NCBI GenBank assembly: GCA_002746365.1
Contig: NVWZ01000019.1
Location: 15,717-28,651 of the forward strand
Direction of reading: 5' to 3'
Source of the DNA: Thiotrichaceae bacterium
GTDB lineage: Bacteria; Pseudomonadota; Gammaproteobacteria; SZUA-229
Length of the DNA: 12,935 nt
Shown here piece by piece: positions 1 to 6,900 of the stretch. A model generated the notes under the pieces. It was given only the letters and a program-made list of their open reading frames with translations. It was not told the origin of the DNA and ran no database searches. The translations under genes and the position numbers were made by a program. Numbering within the stretch: position 1 is the first letter of the stretch; each line of letters opens with the position of its first letter.

Positions 1-747
1 ATTCCCGCTGACCTAATGGAAAGTGAATTTTTTGGTCACTTAAAAGGCAGCTTTACTGGTGCGCATTCTGATAAGCAAGGTTTGTTTACTGCAGCGAATG
101 GCGGCACTTTATTTCTTGATGAGATTGCTGAACTGCCTTTAAATATGCAGGTAAAATTACTACGTGTCATTCAGGAAAAAGCGGTTCGTGCTGTTGGCGC
201 CCAGCAAGAGAGTCCCGTTGACGTAAGAATCCTAAGCGCCAGTCACAAAAATTTGGTCCAGCTTGTCTCCGAAGGTACTTTTAGAGAAGACCTCTACTAC
301 CGCGTCAATGTTATCGAACTGACCATACCTAGCCTGCGGGAGAGGCAAGAAGACATCCCTGAATTCGTTGAACTATTACTCACTAACCTCTCAAAAAAAA
401 TGGGCATGGAAGTTCCCACCATGGATGATGAAGCATTAAACGAATTAAAAACTTACCACTTCCCTGGCAATGTACGCGAACTAGAAAATATTCTGGAACG
501 TGCCATCGCACTATCGGATGATAATAAAATTACAAAACAGGACTTGCATCTAAAACCACCGCCAGAGCAAATAACTACCGACTCAGAAACACCCCCAATC
601 GACCCCATGGATTTAGTTGGACAAGAACGAAGTAGCATCATGCAAGCATTAGAACAAACCCGCTGGAACAAAACCGCTGCTGCAAAACTACTGGGATTAA
701 GTCTTAGACAACTTCGATATCGCCTGCAAAAACTTAATATCGAATAA
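1..747 (+). CDS. pilR: Type IV pilus response regulator PilR, 3' part (NtrC family)
   Basis: Reading frame 1 is open from the first base, so the gene begins upstream; the ATG at 16 is internal. The visible part starts inside the AAA+ sigma-54 interaction domain. The GAFTGA loop is present as GSFTGA (46-63), which contacts sigma-54. Walker B follows as GGTLFLDE (100-123). Further on come the FREDLYYR segment with the arginine-finger region and the [10 protein letters not shown] sensor-2 motif. The last 40 or so codons form a Fis-type helix-turn-helix ([20 protein letters not shown]). The sequence closely resembles PilR of Pseudomonas as I remember it, including QEKAVRAVG and the C-terminus. 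The protein is a cytoplasmic activator that uses ATP to remodel sigma-54 RNA polymerase at the pilin promoter. The receiver domain and the partner kinase gene pilS should lie upstream. A matching sigma-54 promoter is present before pilA in this same window. Confidence 0.93.
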   Translation: MPADLMESEFFGHLKGSFTGAHSDKQGLFTAANGGTLFLDEIAELPLNMQVKLLRVIQEKAVRAVGAQQESPVDVRILSASHKNLVQLVSEGTFREDLYYRVNVIELTIPSLRERQEDIPEFVELLLTNLSKKMGMEVPTMDDEALNELKTYHFPGNVRELENILERAIALSDDNKITKQDLHLKPPPEQITTDSETPPIDPMDLVGQERSSIMQALEQTRWNKTAAAKLLGLSLRQLRYRLQKLNIE

Positions 748-900
748 TACTATGTGGGTTAGCATACTACTCTGGCGCTCCCGCTTGAGTGCCTTCGATT
801 CGGCCAACCAGGCCAGGGCACCTCTGAGCAATAAACAGTCATTACTCTATTCATTCCCACGCAGAGCATAAGAACAAGATAGTAACGTTATATTAATAGA
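748..900. repeat. Intergenic dispersed-repeat segment between pilR and the RAYT gene
   Basis: No gene of normal length is visible. A nested hairpin spans 789-821: outer arms gtgcc/ggcac and inner arms ggcc/ggcc around aacca. It lacks a T-run, so it is not a convincing terminator. At 853-873 the sequence is a decayed palindrome (ttcccacgc-aga-gcataagaa). It resembles the common dispersed repeat whose intact form is TTCCCACGC...GCGTGGGAA, with the second arm changed by G-to-A transitions. In minus-strand frames the GC-rich part 772-839 reads as a short open stretch ending in GTQAGAPE, a peptide I associate from memory with spurious small ORFs in dispersed repeats. That link is unverified. Confidence 0.45.
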
Positions 901-1617
901 TTACCCGAACACATAATAGTCTGCACAAACCTCTTCAACTCGAGGTTTCCCCGAACGCCGTAGTCGTGTCTGCCTGTTAGTTATTTTTTCAATTTTGTCT
1001 TTGAAATGCGAGCTTCCCAATACTAATTCATGCTCCAAGGCATCACGTATTTGATGAATGACATCGTTATCTAAATGACGTTGAAATAACTCACGGTACA
1101 CAAACTGCCGCTCATCAGCTGTATCTCCCAGCGTCATATAGATTGGGTGACTATCTATAATCTTGTCGTCACTCACCTGTGCATTTTCCTGATAACTTGA
1201 CCATTTATAATCACCAGGATGTACCACCATATTCGCCCTGACTGGATTCAACTCGATATAACACATACAGGTAAGCAAAAAGATATCAGAGTCAATTAGA
1301 CTGGATTTATATCGCCCTTCCCATAAAGTACCCGATCGGTTATAAGTTTGATTTAAATATTTTACATAACGACAATCCAACGCCTGCATCATTTTCGAAA
1401 CACCGTTAGCCATCATTGGTGTCACCAACAAATGAACATGATTCGTCATCAACACATAAGCGTGAATTCGACAATGGTATTTAAATGCAGACTCTTTCAA
1501 GTCATTGAGATATTGCAGGTAGTCTTTCTCAGAACAAAAGCAAGGTTCGCGATTATTGCCACGTTGAATAATATGCTGTGGCACACCCGGTAGATTAAAA
1601 CGTGGTTTACGTGGCAC
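901..1617 (-). CDS. REP-associated tyrosine transposase (RAYT, Y1/HUH family)
   Basis: This 238-residue protein belongs to the IS200/IS605-like Y1 transposase superfamily, in the REP-associated branch. Its N-terminus PRFNLPGVPQHIIQRGNN is the typical RAYT start. The metal-binding HUH motif is H60-V-H62 in MTNHVHLLV. The candidate nucleophile is Y120 in YIELNPVRANMV, the usual place for the catalytic tyrosine. RYVKYLNQ and SGTLWEGRYKS are family hallmarks. Such enzymes nick and join single-stranded DNA at REP palindromes and are thought to spread or maintain them. The start codon is GTG (1617-1615), supported by an AAGGAGG Shine-Dalgarno (1624-1630) with a 6-nt gap. The frame is intact and the length is normal, so it may be active. 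REP-like repeats lie nearby and beyond tfpZ. It sits between pilR and the RHS island, a site of mobile-DNA accumulation. Confidence 0.92.
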   Translation of the reverse strand: MPRKPRFNLPGVPQHIIQRGNNREPCFCSEKDYLQYLNDLKESAFKYHCRIHAYVLMTNHVHLLVTPMMANGVSKMMQALDCRYVKYLNQTYNRSGTLWEGRYKSSLIDSDIFLLTCMCYIELNPVRANMVVHPGDYKWSSYQENAQVSDDKIIDSHPIYMTLGDTADERQFVYRELFQRHLDNDVIHQIRDALEHELVLGSSHFKDKIEKITNRQTRLRRSGKPRVEEVCADYYVFG

Positions 1618-1619
1618 GA

Positions 1620-1635
1620 CTTACCTCCTTGTAAG
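1620..1635 (-). promoter_or_regulatory. RAYT ribosome binding site held in a small hairpin loop
   Basis: Read on the minus strand, the sequence is cttac-aaggag-gtaag. A perfect 5-bp stem places most of the near-consensus Shine-Dalgarno in a 6-nt loop, directly before the GTG start. This supports the GTG at 1617. It could also modulate transposase translation, which is inference. Confidence 0.55.
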
Positions 1636-1847
1636 TGGATAATAAAATTGTAGCGACTGATACTAACAAACAACTATATTTCTAACAAACCCATCATCAG
1701 ACGTTTTACATTAATTTACAACTCTTTTAGACTGTAGATTCATTCAAGATTTACAGGCGGAGGATATTGAAAGCAGGATGTAAATAGTTTTTACACTGAC
1801 CCGAATGGCACTACTTAAGCTAAAAACCACCTTATTTTCAATAAACA

Positions 1848-1928
1848 CGTCATTGCGAGGTACGAAGCAATCACTTTCAGGTAGGTAGTACACACTAGAA
1901 GATTGCCACACTACCGCTCGCAATGACG
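1848..1928. repeat. 81-bp dispersed inverted-repeat element
   Basis: The outer arms cgtcattgcgag (1848-1859) and ctcgcaatgacg (1917-1928) are perfect 12-bp inverted repeats. A second pair, gcaatc (1867-1872) and gattgc (1901-1906), lies inside. The layout cattgcgag...gaagcaatc...gattgc...ctcgcaatg matches a palindromic repeat family that I know from many bacterial genomes. Transcribed RNA would fold into a long imperfect hairpin. No coding capacity is seen. Confidence 0.75.
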
Positions 1929-1985
1929 GAAACTCTGGCTGAAATAAGCACCACTCTACACTGACCCCCGTTTTTTTATCTACAG

Positions 1986-2003
1986 GTCTAATTTAAATTA
2001 GAC
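1986..2003. repeat. 18-bp perfect AT-rich palindrome
   Basis: The sequence gtctaattt/aaattagac is a perfect 18-bp palindrome. It lies 28 bp upstream of the RAYT remnant start codon, just after a T-run (1971-1977). It may be part of the upstream region of the former RAYT unit, either an operator or a transposase recognition site. That role is inferred from position only. Confidence 0.6.
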
Positions 2004-2030
2004 ACATCTAAAACCACATGGAAGCAGGCA

Positions 2031-2102
2031 ATGGAACGACAACCGAAATTTACAATACCAGGTATTCATCAACACATCATACAGCCCGGTAACAACCTTT
2101 AG
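2031..2102 (+). pseudogene. Remnant of a second RAYT transposase (first 23 codons)
   Basis: From ATG 2031 the frame reads M-E-R-Q-P-K-F-T-I-P-G-I-H-Q-H-I-I-Q-P-G and then N-N-L before a TAG at 2100-2102. Aligned to the N-terminus of the intact RAYT at 901-1617, 12 of 19 residues agree (PxF..PG..QHIIQ.GNN). Only the N-terminus survives, because unrelated repeat sequence follows at once. It points the opposite way to the intact gene and is diverged from it. It is therefore a leftover of an independent RAYT insertion and not a recent duplicate. Confidence 0.8.
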
Positions 2103-2130
2103 TATATTAGTGGAATCTGTGTTCTGACCC

Positions 2131-2253
2131 GAATGGCACTCAGTTAAGATATTTTTCCAGCGACAGAAAAACCGGAGACGGGGCTTTAGCCATGTCATGG
2201 GCGGGACTAAAGTCCCGCTTCCGAATGGTTTGACGCTTAACTTAGTGCCATTC
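2131..2253. mobile_element. MITE-like 123-bp element with terminal inverted repeats and internal REP pair
   Basis: The ends are gaatggcactcagttaag (2131-2148) and, inverted, cttaacttagtgccattc (2236-2253), which match at 17 of 18 positions. Inside are two REP-like units in opposite orientation. One is ggagacggggctttagcc (2174-2191). The other, read on the minus strand from 2222, is ggaagcgggactttagtccc and onward. The latter contains a perfect 8-bp hairpin (gcgggact-aa-agtcccgc, 2201-2218). The two units meet at a near-palindromic centre, gccatgtcatgggc. The element has no coding capacity, so it would need a transposase in trans. A third, single end-like copy lies at 1803-1819. Confidence 0.65.
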
Positions 2254-2320
2254 TGCTCTGACCCCAGTTTTTCAGTTTTTGCGTTAAAGGACTCTGAGGT
2301 CTTATAGCTATTTTCTTACA

Positions 2321-2354
2321 CTCTACGGGCTTAACGATCGATAAGGCCGTAGAG
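2321..2354. repeat. 34-nt near-perfect palindrome downstream of the lipoprotein gene
   Basis: The arms ctctacgggcttaacga and tcgataaggccgtagag pair at 15 of 17 positions, centred on cgatcg. It lies 24 bp past the stop of the minus-strand lipoprotein gene. It could act as a transcript-end hairpin, but no T-run follows on either strand. The adjoining 12-mer gtagagtggtgc (2349-2360) reappears inverted at 1948-1959, so the site is also tied to the repeat family to its left. Confidence 0.55.
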
Positions 2355-2377
2355 TGGTGCACTAAAAGTGCTGAAAA

Positions 2378-3307
2378 TTAAATACAACCTGTGGCGTTGG
2401 TGCATGACTTTATAAAAACTGGCGGACCCGTCACTACATTTCCATCAATATCAAAATACCTTATTGAAACATTCGGTGTTGCAGTGAAAGAATAGTTTGA
2501 AGCGGCAAAAAATACCGCTACCGTTGTTTCATAATAAGCCATTTTTCCTGTCGGACTAAGATAATTTATAGTTATATCACCACCGTTTCTTGCCCAGCTA
2601 ACTTGTTTTTGACTCGCTAATGATGTTGGCATCTCATCAACAATAATACGTAACTGACCTGTGACCTGTGACTCCGTTGCAGCTAATGCTGCAGCATTTA
2701 GAGTACCACTAATCGTTAACTCAGCCGCTGCATATGTAGGCGCTTGATACCAGGCATTTGGCTCAAAATCAGGCTTTATTCGAAAATGTGGTGCAGCCTC
2801 CAACGAAGTGAAATTACCTGCTGTCGCGTTCCCAAACAGACTATATGCAAATGCCGCCGGGGAACCCACACCAGGTACTATTTCTATTGCAACATCCGCG
2901 TCGGAAGGGATATCAGAAAAAATTGGATACACTGCGTTATTTTGCACTCTTATAACACCTGTCCCTGGCACTAAACCAGGAGGGAGGTCAAGCACCATAA
3001 TATCCACGGAGGCACTATGCCCGCTGGTCACAGGAATTCCAGATGCTGCTGAAAAAGACCAAGCCGGTGATGCTCTATCAGGGTATAACTTAAATATAGA
3101 TCGTACGTTTGATGTTAAATCAACAGCAACGCCACCATCGGGTGTGTAGGTGACGGTAGTATCGGCAATGTTTATCTGGTCAGAAGATCCCAGTGCAAGT
3201 GTCACTGTATCACCCGCTCTTGCTACTGTTGGAAAAGATTGAATAGCCACACAACCTTGTAGCAGAATAAGGCTAAAAATTATTAAGCATATAGTTTTGT
3301 ATTTCAT
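2378..3307 (-). CDS. Putative secreted lipoprotein of unknown function
   Basis: This 309-residue protein starts MKYKT, followed by a hydrophobic stretch and the lipobox L-Q-G-C. C19 is the predicted lipidated residue. Residue +2 is Val, not Asp, which fits outer-membrane sorting. I chose the ATG at 3307 because GAGGGAG lies 6 nt upstream; a TTG six codons earlier is also in frame but would put that site inside the coding region. The mature part is rich in Thr, Ser, Ala, Val and Pro with alternating short strands, suggesting Ig-like beta domains. The region around AGDTVTLALGS begins the first. Two cysteines near the C-terminus (CTNATGC) could form a disulfide. I do not recognise a named family. 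It follows the RHS gene and the small overlapping gene on the same strand after a 201-bp gap, so it could be a surface partner of the RHS protein, but nothing proves that. Confidence 0.7.
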   Translation of the reverse strand: MKYKTICLIIFSLILLQGCVAIQSFPTVARAGDTVTLALGSSDQINIADTTVTYTPDGGVAVDLTSNVRSIFKLYPDRASPAWSFSAASGIPVTSGHSASVDIMVLDLPPGLVPGTGVIRVQNNAVYPIFSDIPSDADVAIEIVPGVGSPAAFAYSLFGNATAGNFTSLEAAPHFRIKPDFEPNAWYQAPTYAAAELTISGTLNAAALAATESQVTGQLRIIVDEMPTSLASQKQVSWARNGGDITINYLSPTGKMAYYETTVAVFFAASNYSFTATPNVSIRYFDIDGNVVTGPPVFIKSCTNATGCI

Positions 3308-3313
3308 TGTAAA

Positions 3314-3320
3314 CTCCCTC
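3314..3320 (-). promoter_or_regulatory. Ribosome binding site deciding the lipoprotein start
   Basis: GAGGGAG on the minus strand lies 6 nt before ATG 3307. It favours this start over the in-frame TTG at 3325. Confidence 0.7.
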
Positions 3321-3351
3321 GTCAATTCAATAATGTTTTAGGCGAATCGTG

Positions 3352-3381
3352 ATCCTAATCGCTTTGATTTCTTTCTTTCAA
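3352..3381 (-). promoter_or_regulatory. Weak candidate sigma-70 promoter for the lipoprotein gene
   Basis: On the minus strand TTGAAA (3381-3376, 5 of 6 to consensus) is followed after 18 bp by TAGGAT (3357-3352, 4 of 6). It lies about 45 bp before the start codon. It is only a consensus-like match and could be chance. Confidence 0.25.
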
Positions 3382-3508
3382 TCGAGTCTGACTACATTGT
3401 TTCCGTTAAACTGGGGGAGGTTCAGTCTGTCCCGATTGTTCTTTGATTTTTTGAATGCTTAAAAGACTGGTTAAAAATAAACACCTGCGTCACCTTTTTT
3501 TGGCTTCC

Positions 3509-3988
3509 TTATTCTATCGAAACAAAATCATCTAAAGTAGATATTTCATCGACTACAACAAATAATCTATACTTAGGAATTAAAATACGTACACTGTCTA
3601 AATCTGATGTGAATAAATCACCATGTAATATCAATAGCTCACCTATAGTATGTTGTTTTACCTGTCGTACTTTATTTTTTAAATTCACATCTAAAAATAC
3701 GCTTTCACTAATACGTGTAATCTGGATTTTTTTTTCAACTGTGATGCCATTTAAAAAGCTAAGCATTAGAACATCCCTATTATCCTTCACCAATACATTA
3801 GAAATACTTCCATAATAGTCCGTATACCAACCTTTCGACATCGTTATGCATAATTCTTCAATTTTAGAACAACCACCCTCAAAAAAGTTGTAATAGAAAT
3901 AGTTTATCGGGCGAAAAAAGATCACACTTAAGCTAAGCAGAGCTAGAAAAAAAATAATACTGATTTTGGCTTTTAATTTTCTAATCAT
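3509..3988 (-). CDS. Small membrane-anchored protein overlapping the RHS stop (candidate RHS partner/immunity protein)
   Basis: This 159-residue protein has one N-terminal hydrophobic segment (about residues 9-27, IIFFLALLSLSVIFF) after a basic KLKAK, so it is probably anchored in the inner membrane with its C-terminal domain in the periplasm. Two cysteines follow (GGC and ELC). The rest is a mix of charged and beta-prone residues with no motif I recognise. Its ATG overlaps the RHS TGA in an ATGA junction, which implies translational coupling. A small gene directly after an RHS C-terminal tip is the classic position of an immunity gene, and the region is visibly more AT-rich than the RHS core. 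The role is inferred from position. It could equally be an assembly or export helper. Confidence 0.65.
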   Translation of the reverse strand: MIRKLKAKISIIFFLALLSLSVIFFRPINYFYYNFFEGGCSKIEELCITMSKGWYTDYYGSISNVLVKDNRDVLMLSFLNGITVEKKIQITRISESVFLDVNLKNKVRQVKQHTIGELLILHGDLFTSDLDSVRILIPKYRLFVVVDEISTLDDFVSIE

Positions 3989-6900
3989 CTACATTGTCTA
4001 GCTAAATCAGTTAGGTTTTTCATACTTTGTGATCTATCAATGCCAGTTAACAAATCAGAGCCTTTTTGGCTTATTTTACTAATATCTGTTATATTTTGCC
4101 TTTGTCTGCCCATAAGATCTCCGATCTCAGCATGAGGATTTTCAAGCTTAGATATATCATCATTTAAGCTTAATCTTAATTCCATATTGTCTATTACGCT
4201 ACTAGCGATATCGTATATAGCGTAAGCAGTGACAGCATAAGTTACGTATGCTAGATATGGTAAAAATGGAATTTCTCCTGTAGGGTCAATATAGTATAAA
4301 GGATTATTATAAACGTAGGTGTAAGTGTTAATACCACCCAGCAAGCCTATCGGGTCACTTGTGATGTATCTTCCGAGGTTAGGATCATAGGTTCTGAAGT
4401 AGTTATAATGCAGCCCACTCTCTTGGTCATAATACTGACCAGGAAACCGCACATTCATCCCAACACTAACACTGTCCCCATCAACATCCTCATTAACCGT
4501 AGCCTTGCCAAACGGATCATACACCGCCGACCAAACAACAAACCCCAACTCATTCGTCATTTTAACCGGTGTACCCAAATGATCATTGTGTATAAAGTAA
4601 ATATCGCCGTCGCCATTAGCCGCATGGGCTATCGGAATGATGCTTTGATATAACTGAGCAAACATTTCACTTAAACCTTCAGCAGAAATATCAAACCAGC
4701 TAACCTGCAAACCCAGTAATACACGCTGCATCAATAATAAATCTTGCACATTTAACACATCATCTTGATTAATATCAGCCTGTTCCTGCTCTGTGGGATT
4801 AGGTGAACGTGTACCCAGAACAAATTGCATCAGTACGACGTAATCACCGAGATTAAACTCACCATCCAGATTAATGTCGCCATAGTTGGCATTACCATCA
4901 AGTGGGTCGGAATTGAATGCCAGTTCTTCGCTATCACTGATTCCATCACCATCACTGTCATTATTACTAACGGATGTACCATGAATAAACATTTCATCAA
5001 GGTCACTTAAACCATCGCCATCCTGATCGGGGGTTATTGGGTTTGTACTTTGTTTACCTTCTTCATAATTACTAATACCATCGATATCCGTGTCCGGGCT
5101 ATATTTCGCCAGTAGTTGTCCGTTAAGGTAGGTGTATTCAAACAGGATATTCCCGTTGATATCCGTTTCGGCCATGAGTTTGCCGTCGGTATCATAGATA
5201 AAATATTTTCCGCTACCATCTGCCAGGGTTTTACTGATACGTTGCCCAAGACCGTTGTATTGATAGGTGGCTTTGAGTACGCCGTTATCAAACACTTCAA
5301 ATAAACGATTATGTTTTGTATAGCTGTAATTGCGCGCGCCTATACTGAGTGTATTACCATTATTGTCCAGTGTTACTCCTTCCAACCCGCGCATGGTGAG
5401 CCTGTTTGACTGAGGCTCATAGGCATTTTTTGTAGTGTTACTCTCTTCCGTTAAACTGATGCGATTGGCATTTGTATCGTAGCTATAGCTGCGCGTACCA
5501 AAACCACCGGTTGCTGTATTTAAACGATTATGTTCATCGTAAGTAAATAGGGAGGAAGCATTGGCTACGGCATCATCGCGTTGTTTTAAGTTACCGTTTT
5601 CATCGTAATCGACATAACTCAATTCGAATACACTGAGTATATTTTGTGTTAACGGGCGATAGGCCGCATCTTTGCTTTGGTTCAAAGTTAAACCGTTACC
5701 GTAGAGCATATTATTAACATCACCAAATGGTTCGTAAGTAATATTTATCGCTAATGGTGTGGTGCTACCATTACGTGCAAGTGATACTTGCTGCACCTGT
5801 CCAGCCAGGTCGTAGTCATAATCAACAACGCCACCCGATGGATAGGTAATGGTATCAAGCCGGTTGGCTGTATCGTAGGCATATTGCAATGCCTGTTGCC
5901 TGGTGATATTACCGAAAGCGTCATACTGATAGTATTGTGTACTGTTATTACCACTCACTTTACATAATCGCCCAACACCGTTCTTGCAGCCATCATATTC
6001 AAACTGATAATCATCTTCTGCATTGCTGGTAGTAATAGAAATTAAACGATTTAATGCATCATAGGTATAGTAAATAACTTCACCTTTCGCATCTATCATG
6101 CTTATTAAATTACCTGCGTTGTCATGGCTATACGAAGTTAAGCCGGTATCATCACTGGTTCGGCTTAGTTGATTGCCCAAATCATCGTAACTATAAATAG
6201 TCTCGCCATTTACCGGATTTTTTACATAGTTTAAATTGTCCTGCACATCATAATTTAAAACCGTTAAAGCATTGGCCGTTTGTGGCGAGCTACCGCTTTC
6301 ATCCTGAGTGATAGTGGTCAGACGCTTTAAAGTATCATAATCATAATCTGTGGTGATGCCTTTTCCATCGAGAGTTTTATCTAGCGTGCCATTGGGTGAC
6401 CATGTTTCGGTGTACTGCTCATTCACCTGAGTTCGAAGTTGCAGGCGGTTGTAATCATCAAATGTTTGTGTCAACTGTTTTTTGAGAAAACCGCCCGTAT
6501 CACGAATATTTTCCTGTTCTACATTGCCTTCACTATCAAGGATATATTCGATGTAGTTACCCAAACCATCGGTAATACTGGTTAAACGGCGCGCATCATC
6601 ATAGTTTAATGTAAGTATGGTTTTATCGCTGATATCAAAACCTGTGGTAATGGTTTTTACTTCACCCGTTGCGAGGTAAGTCCATTCTGCGAAACGTTTT
6701 TCACCTGTATTTAAATCAAGTTGTTCCTGTGACTTCAGGCGGTCATTACCGTAGTAATAATCCAACGTCACCTGTACATTGTTGCCATCAAGATAGGTTT
6801 TAATTTTACCGGTAGCTGTGTAGGTAATATTACTATATAGCGTAATGTTTAATGCTGCAAAAACGTTTTTCATGCGTGCACGGTTATTGCCTTCAGTGGC

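Larger units (their letters stand above)
1796..2140 (+). repeat. 17-bp perfect direct repeat pair flanking mobile-element debris
   Basis: The 17-mer ctgacccgaatggcact occurs at 1796-1812 and again at 2124-2140. Both copies are followed within a few bases by ttaag. Between them lie the 81-bp inverted repeat, the AT-rich palindrome and the RAYT remnant. The first bases (ctgaccc) also occur alone at 1961 and 2258. The pair may mark related repeat ends rather than a target-site duplication. Confidence 0.75.
1618..2377. other. Non-coding repeat mosaic (760 bp)
   Basis: No intact gene is supported here; the short minus-strand frame across 1998-2198 runs through repeats and is not counted. The segment holds these items, listed separately: a 17-bp direct repeat (1796-1812 and 2124-2140), an 81-bp inverted-repeat element, an 18-bp perfect palindrome, a RAYT 5' remnant, a 123-bp MITE-like element and a 34-nt near-palindrome. 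The motif ctgaccc recurs at 1796, 1961, 2124 and 2258. The stretch 1636-1795 shows nothing I recognise. The pattern is one of repeated insertion and decay of small elements. Confidence 0.7.

Noticed and set aside
789..821. Hairpin as pilR terminator
   Set aside because: The stem is good but no T-run follows, and it sits within repeat-like sequence.
748..900. tRNA or other structured RNA gene
   Set aside because: Nested hairpins are present, but no cloverleaf, CCA end or T-loop sequence can be found.
1998..2198. 66-codon minus-strand open frame
   Set aside because: It runs through the RAYT remnant, a repeat end and half a REP hairpin, has no family resemblance, and is best explained as chance in repeat DNA.
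2744..3149. Two plus-strand open frames opposite the lipoprotein
   Set aside because: They are antisense shadows; the minus-strand frame has a signal peptide, lipobox and ribosome site.
3308..3325. TTG start for the lipoprotein
   Set aside because: It would place the clear GAGGGAG ribosome site within the coding sequence and add six residues before a standard lipoprotein signal.
4408..5954. Several short open frames on both strands inside the RHS gene
   Set aside because: The YD-repeat codon pattern opens other frames, and none has a ribosome site or recognisable product.
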